Shown here piece by piece: positions 1-12,748 of a DNA stretch of 64,000 nucleotides. The notes beneath the pieces were generated by a model, which had not been told where the DNA came from, did no database searches, and saw only the letters and a program-made list of their open reading frames with translations. This DNA comes from Acanthochromis polyacanthus. Taxonomy: Eukaryota > Chordata > Actinopteri > Pomacentridae. Every line of letters begins with the position of its first letter. Within the stretch, counting starts at the first letter, position 1. Location: assembly GCF_021347895.1 (NCBI RefSeq), contig NC_067118.1, positions 41,659,255 to 41,723,254 on the forward strand. The letters are read 5' to 3'. The position numbers were made by a program, and so were the translations under genes.

Positions 1-1415
1 GAGCAGCGTTTGGAAAAATGCATTTCACTTAAAATCTCCTCTGGCGTAATTTCCCAGGTTTGGCTCTTGTAAAAACGAAACCACTTAAATTTACTCATTT
101 GCATTTCGGGTCAAGGGTCTCGTTGCTGCACCTTCTATAAACAGGCAGGCGGGCATGTAAATCACCGACTGCTTGGTTGATTTGAAATCCTACATTAGTC
201 AATGAGCTTATTTTAAGAGTTGACCGCAGGTGGTTTGGGCTGTTCCGTGTTCCCCACATGTTCGTACGATGTGGAAAAACCTACTTGGTTTTATAAACTA
301 CCTAACCACCTTCCACATGAGAGTGGCCCGTTGCACTGCGCTCTGCACGCACATGTTCTCATAGACACACACACACACACACTCACTCTCAGATACATAT
401 AGTAGACATGCATGCACAGATAGAAGCATAACGTTTTAATGCACACACTCTGGCTCACACAGACGACAGAACACAGACATACAGTATGCCTACCTACAGT
501 ACGTATAATCCAAACACACACACACACACACACATACACAGAGGCCACATCTCATTATGCAGAGTGTGAGTTGCGGTGGGCCCTCATCGGGCGGTGGCAG
601 ACCACATGCCTGTTATGAATATGAATGAAATTATGCATGAGCCATTCCTTATGACATGACTCATTCATCCACATACAGTCACACACATAAACACAGGACA
701 CACACACACACACACACCCCGACTTCTCCTTCCTCCACCATGTCATTACCGTCACTATGCTTGATTAAAGCAGAATGTTAATTGAGTTGTAGCTTGCGAA
801 TAAACTAGTTCTATGTAACTATAACTATATTCATGTAACTACATGAATTTTACACAGAGAGGAGTATCTACTACGGTGTGTGTTATTGAATTAATGTGAG
901 CTTTATTTTAGCCTCGATGATAATTAGATGATTTGTGCAGGCGTTCTGCCAGATCATGCACAAAATGGGCAGAATACTGTTCATGCACGGGTGGATGGAT
1001 TAGCTTCTAGTTGTAATTGTATAGTAATTCCAAGTAATAATGTAGCAGGAGCCTTTTTATAGAGCACCCTTGAATACACAATGCACAATTTAAGAAAGAA
1101 AACAATCTGTAGAGGGTCTAGAAAGTTTTAAAAAATGAGTTGAAAAAGAGTCAAAAACAAAAATGAAGAGTCAATTCAAGTAAAAAATGAATAAGATATT
1201 AAAATTAGTTTGCATTCTTTAATAGAATTATGTTTTAAGAACCCTCGCCTTGTACTAACACATTGGAATTGACCACAAACGCGGGCTCAGTCCACGTTTC
1301 TGCGTCAGTCTAAAGGCAAAAGTCAGGGATAAGGCAGGGGATAAAATGGAAGCAACGATATTATTGTAGCTTCTCCAGCCCCACTTACTGAAAGCTGCCC
1401 AGAGCTGCCCTTATG
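1..1415. other. Non-coding sequence with short CA tracts
   Basis: No gene is visible. The first 220 bases are repeat-free and carry an octamer-type motif ATTTGCAT at 97-104. Short CA tracts lie near 367-383, 513-532 and 697-717. From about 760 to 1320 the sequence is AT-rich and unremarkable. Open frames here only read through the CA tracts. Confidence 0.6.
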
Positions 1416-1431
1416 TCTGTGTGTGCATGTG

Positions 1432-1512
<81 letters not shown>

Positions 1513-1540
1513 GCGTGTGTGTGTGTGCGTGTGTGTGTGT
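1416..1540 (+). repeat. (TG)n microsatellite, about 125 bp
   Basis: A long, nearly pure TG run with a few TGCATG and TGCG interruptions at both edges. The interruptions suggest an old, partly degraded allele. Alternating purine-pyrimidine DNA of this length can adopt Z-form. Confidence 0.97.
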
Positions 1541-2819
1541 AGTTTAAGGCCTTGGATTCATATCCTGTGCCTGCTGAGCCGTATTGGCTTATGCACACAT
1601 GCACCAGAAAGTCACTCGCATCTTCACGCCACACACACACGGACAGAAAATAAAAAGATCTGTTATCTGAATCCCCTCACTGCTTACTTCTTCCATCTTC
1701 TTCCACTCATTTCATCCGAGCTCTCTTTCTCCGCAGACAGGACGGTGTTGTTGCAGCTATAGATCGCTATCAGTGGCTGTTGGTGATAGGATCAGGGATT
1801 GTTTGCTTTGGTCTGGGCCGCCCATACAAAACCGGACTATCTGTCTGTTTAGCTGTCTAGGCCCTGCTTATGTATGTTCTCATTCACACACTGCACATAC
1901 ACTTAAGTCTGTAAGTTTGTCTGTGGGGGGCTTAGTAGGGCATTGGAGGGCTTGTGTTTTCTTTTTTGGATTCCTCGGGTTTAAAAGTGCCGGTTAGATA
2001 CGTAGCAGGGGAAAAAGAGAAGACAGTCTGTGCTCTGTGTGTGTGTGTGTGTGTGTGTGTGTTTGTCTGTGGGTGTGTTAATCCTCATCTTCAGAAGAGC
2101 GCTGCTGTCCGTGCCGACGTGTGTAAACACTCCAGCAGATCAGATGGCAGATAATGACTTCCAGATAGACACCCTCCATTCAACCAGCAGAGAAAATCAA
2201 TGAGCACTGATTGCTTTTTTCCCAAGACGATCATCTCCCCCGAAGGCTACTATCTATCTCTCTCTCTTTCTATCTCTCCTCGCTCTCTCATTTTCTCCCT
2301 CTCTCTCCCTCCGAGCCCCATTCATTCGCCTCTCAATACCACTGAGATTGAATCAATTCACGCCGCTTTTCACAGCGGATTTACGGCCGAAAGATACAGC
2401 GGAATATCTCTTTAAGACCATCGAGCCTCTGTTGCTCTGTCTGTTTCGCTCTTCCCGTCTTATTTGTCCGACTGAATGGGAACACGCCTCCATGTACTGA
2501 TACACGTCTTCATTCGGAGTCGTTATTTTATAGATTTCTGCTGCTTCTCAAGCTCTATTTCGTCTGCGCCGTAGTGCAGTGTTTTGCAGTAAATGTGGGT
2601 TTTAGATGCGGCATTAGCTGTAAATGGGAATATGACAGGGGTTGATGTGAACTCTGACCTATAAGTAGGCTTTTCCCACTCCATGTTGAAAGACTGGGGA
2701 GCCAGATGGGGGTCAGCTGCAGTTGTGAGTCCACGGGTGTGTACGTGCACGCACCGAGCATCTTTGCCCCCCCCCCTTCATATCAAGCTGGGGAATTGAG
2801 TCTCTAAATACACAAGCTA
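1541..2819. other. Non-coding sequence, TG and CT-rich patches
   Basis: A TG run lies at 2035-2062, a CT-rich stretch at about 2250-2315 and a short poly-C at 2767-2777. No exon or RNA gene is apparent. Confidence 0.6.
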
Positions 2820-3150
2820 AATGGCCCTAAATGTATGAGGGCTATTATGCGGACAGGGGGGAGGCTCATGGGTCACAGAAGTGATCCAGTGCTCCGGGCC
2901 ATGGTTTACCCTCTGCCAGCAGCACGGCATGCCCCCCTCCCTCCCCACCACCCTGCTTAAATAGGCTCATGATTGATTGATAATTATGATAATTTGTTTG
3001 AAATGATTATCTGGATATTATAATCACTGCCACCCTGGTGTGCCACAGGGGCAAGTCATTTTTCATAATGCCGAGCGTCACAAATGCCCCCCGGTTACAG
3101 AGGTGGCTCTCTGCAGCGTGCTCAGACACAGATACTAAACACACTGCAGG
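2820..3150. promoter_or_regulatory. Candidate conserved non-coding block
   Basis: A repeat-free block that combines a GC-rich part (2850-2960) with an AT-rich part (2965-3030) dense in ATTGAT, AATTAT and AATGATTA-like homeodomain cores. The complexity contrasts with the microsatellite-rich flanks. No reading frame of note is present. Calling it regulatory is inference from composition alone. Confidence 0.25.
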
Positions 3151-4125
3151 CCTAAAGTTGGATTACAACGAAGCATCTCCTTTACACTTGCACTCAGAAT
3201 AGCTGCATGTGCATGCCCTGATGGATGGATGAGGGGCTGAAATGATTAATTAATCCAGTATTCAGTAATCTAAACATTTATCAAGCAAAAATACCAAGAA
3301 AAGGTCGATTCCAGCTTCTGAAAGCAAACAATTTTCCTGATTTTCTGTACTTTATAATGTTGTATAGATAGATGGATAGAGACATACATAGATGCATAAA
3401 ACTTTACACTGTATGAGATTATCTTCACTACCCTGCAAAAGAAAAAAAAAACACACAAATTGTGGCATGATCAGGAAGTTTCCAAACCTCTTCTTGTCAC
3501 TCTTTGGCAGTAAGCAAACACACCGTAGCTCCAATCATCCCATCTTCTCTGTCATCTGAAGGAAAAGAAGGGGAGGAGTGTGTGAGTGTGTGTGTGTGTG
3601 TGTTGGGTTTGGGGGGAGATGTAGGAATAATATTTGCGGTTTTTGCTGCGCCCCGAGATGACTTAATGATGATACGGGTCTCTTTCTTCTGCTGGGCAGG
3701 GTTACGTTTTAATGGGGCCTGAGTGACATGTTTTCGTTTGGCTCCCTAACCTGCCCCCCCTACCCTCCTCCACCCTGCTTCAGCCCCAACACCACTACCA
3801 CCTCTGGCACCATCATCTTCACCACCTTGATCCCCCTCCTTCAAAATACACACCACGAAATGCGGCGCTGTGTCAAGTCCGATGACGCCGGAGGGGAAAA
3901 AAGCGGTCTGAAACCGGAGGCGGTTGACGCTGAGCTTGCATCCAGAGTTTGTGTGGAGGTTCTGGAAGAATGGGGTGTGGTGTCATGCAGGCAGACAGAT
4001 AAATAGGCCGAGATCGAGCCGACGCTGTCGAAATCATGTATGTTGGGGGAATGTTTGGACTTCACTGAAAGCCTTTAGCCTCTAGATGTAGCATAACTTC
4101 TAAAACTGCTTTCTGCTATGACACA
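3151..4125. other. Non-coding sequence
   Basis: Mixed unique sequence with a short TG run at about 3583-3602 and C-rich sequence at about 3750-3840. Short open frames here lack domain-like features. Confidence 0.55.
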
Positions 4126-4129
4126 TTGT

Positions 4130-4352
4130 TGGATTTATTTTCAAAAAGTGACATCCTTTTTGTCATTTCATGTAATAAAATCTAAACTTATTCCACATAT
4201 ATTTTATTCCTATGAATACCTTATCAAATATTGGCCTAGGCAAGAGTCTTCATGATTAAATATTTTCCAGCTGCAACTTCTGTGAATACCTTTGCCGTTG
4301 CACCACTAGGGCTTTCAACTTTTTGGCTCAATCAAGTAAATTATGTGGACTC
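4130..4352 (+). repeat. Diverged interspersed repeat, copy 1
   Basis: This segment aligns by eye with 5857-6068. Shared landmarks in the same order are GGATTTATTTTC, a TTTCATGTAATAAA-like stretch, GAGTCTTCA, CCTTTGC(C/A)GTTG(C/T)ACCAC, and a CTCA-ATCAA tail. Identity seems about 65-75 percent, with several indels. The family is not recognised and no terminal repeats or target duplication were found. Confidence 0.5.
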
Positions 4353-5604
4353 AAACAAAGAAACCATGATTCAAAAAGCCAAAATGTGCACAAACAGACA
4401 GATAAATAGGCTTAAACTGAGCGCACACATGTATTTTAAGAAATATCTGAACTTTGTTTAAATGCGTTTTACCACCTGATACTGTAAGCTTCTTAAACTA
4501 CTCCTACAGACATATTTCTGTGCTCCCAACATTCAAAAATATGCACAAAACTTCAGTCTATGCTCCTCCTGGGTCATCACATGCATGAACATATCTCTAG
4601 TAAAGGTATCATATTGAGTTATGTGTTGATTTTCTTATTGATTATGTATCAATTATGCTTTGAGCAGTGACAGACATCTCCTAACTTTAAATCCACAAAG
4701 CTGGGAATACTAAGAAGACAGGTTTTTTTTGGTGAAGTGCTCCTTTAATGTTTTCGATAGAAGATTCATATGTCCAGACTTTGTTGGCCAATAGCGTCGG
4801 TTCGTGGAGGGTCACATGGTCCAGACAAAGTCAGGGTTGTTGGAGAGGAGGTGGGGAGTAGGAGGAGAGGTGAAGACAGAAAGAAATGCTCTTTCTCTTT
4901 CTCTGTCTGTCTTGTCTGTGGGAACTGTCCCAACTATGGTTAGTGCAGAATGCTGTCATTATGCCCTGTGAGGAGCTTTCACTCAATGGCCGCTGCTGTG
5001 TGTCACTGTGTTCATGCATGTGTGTGTGTGAGAGCCACTTTTAACTTGCAGTGGCACTTTTAACTCGTGTGTGTGTGTGTGTCCAGTGTGCATGTGTGGG
5101 CCTTGACTGACGCATCTCTGTTGTTATCGCCGATCGAAAACCAACGTCACGTCGGAGTGAAGCGCTGGGAGAGGAATTCAAGTGGGAACGAGAGAAAGAG
5201 TGGAACAGATAGAGAGAGACAGAGCGAGGGGGCGGAGGAGAAGCACGAGGTGATCGGAGGCACTTTCACATCAGCTGGCTCCCTGACCCCTGTCTCTCTC
5301 CCTCCTTCTCTCTATCCCTTTCTTTCTTTTCTTCTGCCTTTCACTCTTTCTGTCCCTCTCTCTCGTTCCCTCTCGCAGTCTTTGTCTCTTCATAATCTCT
5401 CTCCCAGTGGCCATTCCCACCACATTCTCCGGGGTCACCCAACAAAAGAAGGAGGCCGATAGTCTTGACGGTTGCGGGGGCTGTCATATGAGTTTCCTCA
5501 CACGTATGCACACACATTCACTTTCTCACATTTGTTTTTTGTTTTTTACCGCTCACATGGGGACATTGTGTTGTGGAATAATTATATCCTCAGCTCCATG
5601 TCTT
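4353..5604. other. Non-coding sequence
   Basis: No gene is visible. Short TG runs occur at about 5019-5030 and 5065-5082. A CT-rich stretch lies at 5295-5400. Confidence 0.6.
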
Positions 5605-5775
5605 AATCAGAATCTGACATTTTTTATTGATCCCTGAGGAGGAAATTGCTCCTGTGTAAACTCTTACAAATATCAGCTGTACAAAAAATATGTACATAAA
5701 CATAAGTGGAAAAATAAGTCCTGTAGATATGAACATAAGTAGAAAAGCAAAGGCATGAAGTGTGAAGTACACAAT
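5605..5775 (-). mobile_element. Retroposon 3'-tail-like fragment
   Basis: The motif TTATTGATCCCTGAGGAGG followed by AAATTGC (about 5624-5648), and the downstream repeats of CATAAGTGGAAAAATAAGT and CATAAGTAGAAAAGC, resemble the terminal part of a common fish retroposon. In the reverse strand these read as a GGGATCAATAAA-type tail. It is short and diverged; the exact family is uncertain. Confidence 0.45.
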
Positions 5776-5856
5776 GCAATAGAAGTCCTATTTGTGTTAA
5801 TTCAAGATTCACTTCAGTTTTACTTAAGCGAGACTTCTCTGTCTGAAACGCTTCAA

Positions 5857-6068
5857 TTTATGGATTTATTTTCGAAAATGGCAGCCTTTTCTTCTCATTT
5901 TATGTAGTAAAGTGTATGTGTAATTTATTGAATATGTCCTTTGAGAGTCTTCAAATGCAATATTTTGCAACTACGAAGATGTTCGCTGTCTTTTCTGATC
6001 ACCTTTGCAGTTGTACCACCAAGGCTTGCCATTTTTTTTTATCTCATTCATCAATCAAATCAGTTGTG
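5857..6068 (+). repeat. Diverged interspersed repeat, copy 2
   Basis: The partner of 4130-4352 (see that entry for the shared landmarks). The copy sits just downstream of the retroposon tail-like fragment. No open frame of note and no terminal inverted repeats are visible. Confidence 0.5.
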
Positions 6069-7735
6069 AAGACTTGCAGCCAAAGCTCGTCTCTTTGCAG
6101 ATCCACAAGCAGCAGTGTGTGAAATGCAACTTTTCAATACTTCAGCCGTCCTGAAATGCATCACAGCAGCACAGCAGAAGACCACTTTAAAGGACGCTTC
6201 TAAAGCAGTCACAGTTCTGCTAGAAAATCCTCTCGTGACCTTATCATTCATAGTTAAAATGCCCTCACTGCGTAGGATTAACATCATCTCGCGGTGCTTT
6301 TAAGAACATTCGCTGCTCAGATGCTTCAGAATAGCAACAGAAACGCACATGCACACACACACACACACACACACAAACGCACACTGACACACACTCCGTC
6401 TTGTCTGTCAAGAAAGCAGTGAGTCCATTAAGGCAGACGGAGTGAATACGGAGGGCCGGCTGGTCAAGCATCGGTGATAATAACATGACAATCCGCATGG
6501 CGTTGCCACGGAGACACAGAAGCCAGGGGAGGGTTAGAGCGGAGAGTTGTGTGGTCCTGTTCATCAAAAATATTTTCACGTGTCAGGAGAGGGAGATAAA
6601 GATTCGTCTGCACACGAGAACGGCTGGGAACACTCGACACTTCACATCACAAGGAGGAGGTTTTCCCTGCAGGCACATCTACCTTTAAATATCATTTTCA
6701 GCTGTTTCAGATGAGAATATGCGCATAACTCAGAATATCCCACAGGTTATTTTAGCACTTTCTGCTGCGTGGATGGCTTTACATGCGATTTAGAAAAGGA
6801 AACCTGTTGACACACTGCTTGAGAGTTGGCGTAGCTTTCCTGTTTGTTGGGGGGTTTTCACTACATGTCATTAATCAACCTAAAGAAAAAGAGGAAAAGT
6901 AAAAAAAGAAAAAAGAAAACAAGCTGCCGGAGAAGCAGAGATGGCATGAGAGGAGGCGACATGTTGACAGAACGCCGTGTCTGTAGATAGACGGGCAAAA
7001 GATGGAGTTAAACAGCGAGCGACGGTAAAGATGGAAACGCTCAGAGCTCAAGAGACAGCCGGAGGCAGGGGGATGGGAGGGCATGACGGGGAGGAATGCC
7101 AGAATGCCCAAGAGAGGCAAGAACTGCCAGGCCAGTCACAGACACAGCCCGTCTGGGGAGGAGAGACAGAGAGCTGGGGGGGGAGAAAGAGGCCGGCCCC
7201 GTCAACGCAAGGTCATGTGAAAAAGATCCCACTTTCTACACCCACCCACCTACCCATCCCTCCGTCCATCCCAGCGTCCACACGTCGCTTTGCCCCCTTG
7301 AATGTTTTCGATAGACAAAACATTTGACAATTCACCAGGAAAAAAAGAAAAGAAAAGTGAGCGTGGGGTGAGGGAGAGATGTAGAAGTGAGGGATGAGGA
7401 GATGGCGGGAGTGTGTCTGGGCGTAACAGGTCTTAGGGGAGCTTTTAGCCGCAGAGTGGTAAGTGAAGCGTGCCGTGTGTTCAGGCGGCTCTGGATGACT
7501 GTCTTCATACGTGAACATCCGCGCTGGTGTGTTTTCGGTGTGTGTTTGATGGGCCCCAGATAGGCCAGAAATTGTGCTGTTTTGTTTGTCTTCTACGGTG
7601 GCTGGAAAGTTCCAAAATTCATCAGCTATTTTCACTAAAGCACACAAGAGTTTCAGCACAGAGGCTTGAAATTAGAAAGAAAAAGAATGCACAGTCCGTT
7701 TCTTATAGAGAGAGTAAGAGCAGCTGTTAGCAGGT
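6069..7735. other. Non-coding sequence with a CA tract
   Basis: A CA run lies at 6351-6375. The stretch 6890-7240 is purine-rich. No coding exon can be supported. Confidence 0.6.
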
Positions 7736-7739
7736 GATG

Positions 7740-8490
7740 GACATCCAGGTAAATGAGGAGCCTCACTGATAACGGAAAAATAATCAAAAACTTGGAAGTA
7801 CAACAAGGAATGAATTTTTTTCTGATAAAAAAAGCATAAAATCTGATTTTTTTTTTCACTACTTGAAGCTTTAAAAAATACCTAGAATGTAATACCTACA
7901 TGAGGATCTAAATAAATGAGAAGAAAAATATTCAAAAACCTCTAAATATGAAAAAAAAAATCCCAATGAAAAAAGCACAACATATTTAATTTCTTGCTCT
8001 TTAAAGCTGCTTTAAAAATGCATAAAATTAAATATCTGTATGTGGATCTAGATAAATAAAGAAACAAACTAATAACGTAAAGAAGAAAAAATATTCAAAA
8101 TCGTCTGAAAATGACAAAAAAGGTCTGATAAAAACAGCATAAATATTTAATTTCTTGCTACTTAAAGCTGCTTTAATAAATACCTAATATCTATGCGGGG
8201 ATCCAGATAAATGAGGCAACAAACAAATACATGAAGAAGAAAAAATATTTAACAACTTCTAAAGAGGACAAAAAACCAAGAAAAAAAGCATAAAATATTT
8301 CATTTCTTGCCACTTAAAGCTGAAATACTTATATGTGGATGCAGATAAATGAGGAAACAAACTGATACATGAAGAAGAAAGAAGTACTACAAAACTTGGT
8401 TATGAAAAGGTTATTTATTACAACTTTTTTAAAAGCATAAAATATGTAATTTTGTGCGACTTAAAGCTGCTTTAATGAATACTTTGTGGC
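7740..8490 (+). repeat. AT-rich tandem array, five units of 139-160 bp
   Basis: Five diverged units each open with a GGATC(C/T)AGATAAATGAGG-like anchor, at about 7743, 7902, 8044, 8200 and 8339. Each continues with AAACAAACTGATAC-like, GAAGAAAAAATATT-like, GCATAAAATATTTAATTTCTTGC and CTTAAAGCTGCTTTAA blocks. Unit spacing alternates at about 159, 142, 156 and 139 bp because of indels. The first unit is the most diverged. This resembles a small satellite array; the family is not recognised. Confidence 0.8.
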
Positions 8491-9549
8491 TAATCTTTAA
8501 AGGTGTAATTCTGGAGAAAGATGTATCATTTACGCACTGTAAAAGTCTTGTGTAGATTTGTTGAGGCCACTTTGTTTCCCATTTCGGAGTCAGATCTGTG
8601 TAGAAACGTCACATTTTTTTCCCAGCACTGACACAGAACAGAGGCTAATGGATTACAACTGCTAACTCCACCTTTAGCTGAATGAAATGTGTGCTCAAAG
8701 TGAGAGCTGTCAACCACTTCTGCCAGTCTGTAATCTCTTTCTTACTTTAATATGGCGTAATAAGAACTTCCCATCACATGGTAGGTAGATGCTGAATGCT
8801 CATAAGTGGTCAACTAGCAGCTTCACAGACGGATCCTTTCCTTTCCTCAGAGGTTCTTGAAGACCAAACCACAGTTAAAATGACAATAAATACTGTGTCT
8901 TGTTTCAGAGGTGTTTATTGTGTTGATTCATATCTGTTAGTTGAGCAAGCAAACGACAAAATATGTGAAACAGCTTTTAAATGTGATATCATGTGTTGCT
9001 GGGCCTTGATTGGACTGAATCTACTTTGGTTGTTTTGCTGAAGCTTGCAGCTGAATGTGTGGGTCAATTTCTTTTTTTTTTTTTTAATTTATGCATTTAA
9101 TTACACGTGATTTTTTTTATTGTCCCCAGACAAGTGGATAGAGTCTAAATTAATTTACCTAATCTTGTCCAGATTCATGTTTTTGTTGGTCCTAGTTTGC
9201 AATTTCTTGGCTGCTTGATTGCAGAAGAATGATATTAATCATGTTTTTAAAAGGTGATCACCCATAATAGCTTGTAATGCATTCAGCACATTGTTGACAA
9301 AAACCTGTTTGTATCCCAGAAACTGATACTGAGAATGCAGCTCAAACGTCCTTTACGTGCTCATTTTAATTCTACAGCTGATGGTATCTGTACCTGTTGC
9401 TGCAAATTTGGATAATCCAGCCTCAAACACATTCTGAAAACCAGGGTTTCTGTCCTCTCTATCCCTGCTTTAGCCTTTATCCTCACTTCCTTCCCTCCCC
9501 CCCCTCCTTTCATCCCTCGATCCTTCCCTCCAATCTCGGCTGAACAGTA
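8491..9549. other. Non-coding sequence
   Basis: Unique AT-rich sequence with a poly-T stretch at about 9072-9085 and C-rich sequence near 9485-9530. No gene is visible. Confidence 0.55.
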
Positions 9550-10300
9550 TGGTCTTTGACTGAGTCTTAATCTTCATTACAGGGCATTAGTCCACTGGGG
9601 AGGCCCTGTCTCGTCTCCCCACAGCGCAGCCTGGCACTGTCCCACAAGGGACGTCCTGCCACGGCACAGCACAGACACCCTGCCAACCCCTCTTGCCTCC
9701 CACTGGCTTCACCTTGGTCGCCCCTTCGCTCAAATGAACTGTTAAATAAACGGCAGGCCTTTTAATCCACGCGAAGGAGAAGCGGGGGGGTAGATGGCAA
9801 CGCTGGTCAGGAGAAACAATGGAGTCGGCCCTGGACGCCTCCATTTAAAGCGACCATCAATCATACTCACCATGAGATTTCACTTTTCTTTCTTTCTTTT
9901 GACGTAGATTTTATCATTAATGACTAAATCTCGGGGAATCGGAGCGACAGTAATCCGAGACATGTGGCTCGGCGCTCATATGCGGTCCGTGAGCATGGCC
10001 TAGTGTCTGCCCAGGCATGTGAGTGACACACTGTTCTGCTCGGCACTGACTTACCGCTTTGTCTTTTAACCGTCACTGTCATGAAAACGTCATCTCACGT
10101 ACGACGCACATTAATGCTCTTTTTAAACAAACGCACAGATAGCATGTTGCTTCTTCGCCGAGCTCGCTAACAAGGACTCGCTGTGAATTAGATAATTAAA
10201 GAGGATGGCTAATTGAGTAAACAAGCATCGGGGCCGTCACCCCTAATTAAGTGATTACAAGGAAGAGCACACTCAGCCAGCACAGCGCTAATTAACGCAT
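9550..10300. promoter_or_regulatory. Candidate regulatory block with TAATTA cluster
   Basis: A high-complexity, repeat-free block. Its right end (10186-10294) holds AATTAGATAATTAA, CTAATTGAG, CCTAATTAAG and GCTAATTAAC, so four or more homeodomain-type cores in about 110 bp, with a forkhead-like GTAAACA at 10217-10223. No reading frame is convincing. A developmental enhancer is an inference; conservation was not tested. Confidence 0.3.
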
Positions 10301-11389
10301 ACACAAACACACACACAGACACGTGTGAGGACATGGAGAATTATCTGTTAGAGAAACAATGATTAGGCTGAGTGGGGGATCCCAGGAGAGGCAATGCAAT
10401 GAGAGGGTATCACACACACACACAGCATCATCCCCAAGAGAGGGGTTTTCTGTGTCTTAGTACTAATTCATAGTGGATAATCCTTTTATTCAGCTAACAC
10501 TGAAACTGATGGGAAAAGTTCACTGCAGTCACAGAGCGTGACCTACACACTGCCGATATTAACACGTATAGACAGTGCCCGGGCACAAAAGGAGGAAAAG
10601 GAGGGATCCGAGGCGGCAGTGTTCGGGGGGGAAAAGGCTCAATTTAAATGCAATTACACATCCTTTCTTCCTCAGTGGTGATTATTGTCTCAAGCAGCGG
10701 ACTTTCACAGAAAAATTCAATACCCAAATGTAATAATCCAATCAGTGCTTTGTATATATTTACATATTTTGTTGTGGTTCTTCAGTCCGTTAATAGTACA
10801 CCCCATTTAGTTTTTCCACACTCCGTGGAAACAGACTGTACACCGGGAGTCGACCCCATTCTAATCTCAGCTGTGACATTTCAGATCAAGATGCTCATAT
10901 GAGGATATTATCATAGAGAGTGTTTCCCAAGGGAGAATTATCCACAACATTAACCAGGGAGTCAAAATGATTATTTTGCCCCAGTTCTCCTTGGGGAATC
11001 TACCACTATGAATATGACATGATTTATTTGTACATAAACTATATCTAGTCAAATATTTATGTGGGTATTAATGACTTTGCTCACTGAAAAGGGATTCAAT
11101 GCTGAAGCTGCAAAAAAAAAGAAAAAGCTCGGCCCATAATTGAAACTATAGCAAATTCAAAATCAGTTCTTTGGGTCCAAAAGTCAGATTTATTTTCACA
11201 CAAAAAGAGATTATTGCATGTTTTCATAACTCATTTTCAATCAGCTGTTTTTCCTTAATGCGCCAGGTCAGATGTAATATTTTCCTGAGAGTAGAGTGCA
11301 GGATTTTCACAGCAGAGCACAAAAGCAGATCAGCTTGGCTTAAAAATCCACTTACAATGAAGGAAAAAAAATAATTTTAAAAAACGTGC
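10301..11389. other. Non-coding sequence with a weak inverted repeat
   Basis: Short CA tracts occur near 10304-10318 and 10410-10424. An imperfect inverted repeat pairs CCCAAGGGAGAA (about 10926-10937) with TTCTCCTTGGGG (about 10985-10996). No gene is visible. Confidence 0.5.
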
Positions 11390-12110
11390 ATTAATTAAGA
11401 ATCGCTCCGGGGATGGAGTCTAATTATTTTTGGAGCAGAAAAGATTTTCCATGTTGGTCAGGATAACTGCGGCGTGGTGTTATCTGCTAACAACAAGAGC
11501 CAGCCTTTCTACTCCCTACCAGCACCATTGTGAGGCTGATTTAAGATCCCCAGCTAATGGGCATACCTGCCTGACAAACATGACTTCTTAGCAGGTGACT
11601 CCTGTCAAGTATGTCTGAAATAACAGGTAAATGAATTAGCAATAAAATGGACTTAGGGTTAACAGGCAGGGGTGCCCATTATTACAGCTCCTAATCACTA
11701 AAGAGATGCCATTCACTTGCCTTAAGAAGGCAGCATTTTTCACCGCTTGCTGGCCACCGGCCCCCTCAGAGCCACAACACATTTCTAATGGAAGGCTCTC
11801 TGCTTGAGCTCCAACCTCCCGAAAGCCCCCAACCATTTCTTTCTTTCACTCTCTTTTCTCTCCTCCACCCACACCCCACTCCCCCCCTTTCTCTCCTGTA
11901 AGATTATCAGTTTTGATTACCGCCGGCAACAGGCTCTTACCAGCGGTCGGAAGCGGCGTCTCACAGACCTGAAAGGCCCTCAGCAGGTTGCAAGAAGCTT
12001 TTGAAATTATGGGGCTGGGCTCAGAGGGAAAGTGCTCTGCGCGCCGCTTCGTGGCCATTTAATCAACTCCTGACTTTTGATAGTCAAATAATGGCTAATT
12101 ACAGTAGCAC
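11390..12110. promoter_or_regulatory. Candidate conserved non-coding block
   Basis: Apart from a CT/C-rich stretch at about 11836-11892, this block lacks low-complexity DNA. It holds AT-rich homeodomain-like cores (TTAATTAAGA at about 11391, TCTAATTATT at about 11421, ATGAATTAGC at about 11631, GGCTAATTACAG at about 12092) within balanced, non-coding-looking sequence. Regulatory function is inferred from texture only. Confidence 0.28.
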
Positions 12111-12711
12111 CTGCCCACGGGGTTAAAGGGTGGAACGGATTTAATGAGAGAAAGGGAAGAAAGAGTCGGGGAGGGGGGAAGGAGACAAGAAAATGAAAGA
12201 GAACGAGGAGTAAAGAAAGATGGAGAGTGTGTACTATTATCTTCATGTCTTTGTGATCGGCCGCTCTAAACCCTGGGATGCTCTTATGTGCTGCCACCTC
12301 GACTTGTTTTTCTCTTATGATTGACCATTCTGGTGTTGTGCAAGAGGAGAAGAATCTGAGGTTGAAAGAAAATGTTGAAGAATGCTTATCTGAGCTTTAG
12401 TCTTTTTTTTAAATGAAACTGTGGAGACTGAAAGATAAGCAATGCTGAAAAATGACTGATTTCATGTGTATAGAAATAGTTTGTAAATGAACAGTTTCTA
12501 ATTAATAGCTGCATAAAATTGCTCCCATGTTGCTCTTTCTTCAAACCGTCCGTTCGTCTTTGTCTGTTTCTCCACATCTCCGGGGAGGCGGTTAGAGAGA
12601 TAATGAGTGAAGAAGAATGGGGCTATTAAAGGGACAATTTGATAGTTCACACACCATATCCGGCGTCCTAAAACAAGATGTGCTTGATAGGGCACACCCA
12701 GACACCCCCCC

Positions 12712-12748
<37 letters not shown>

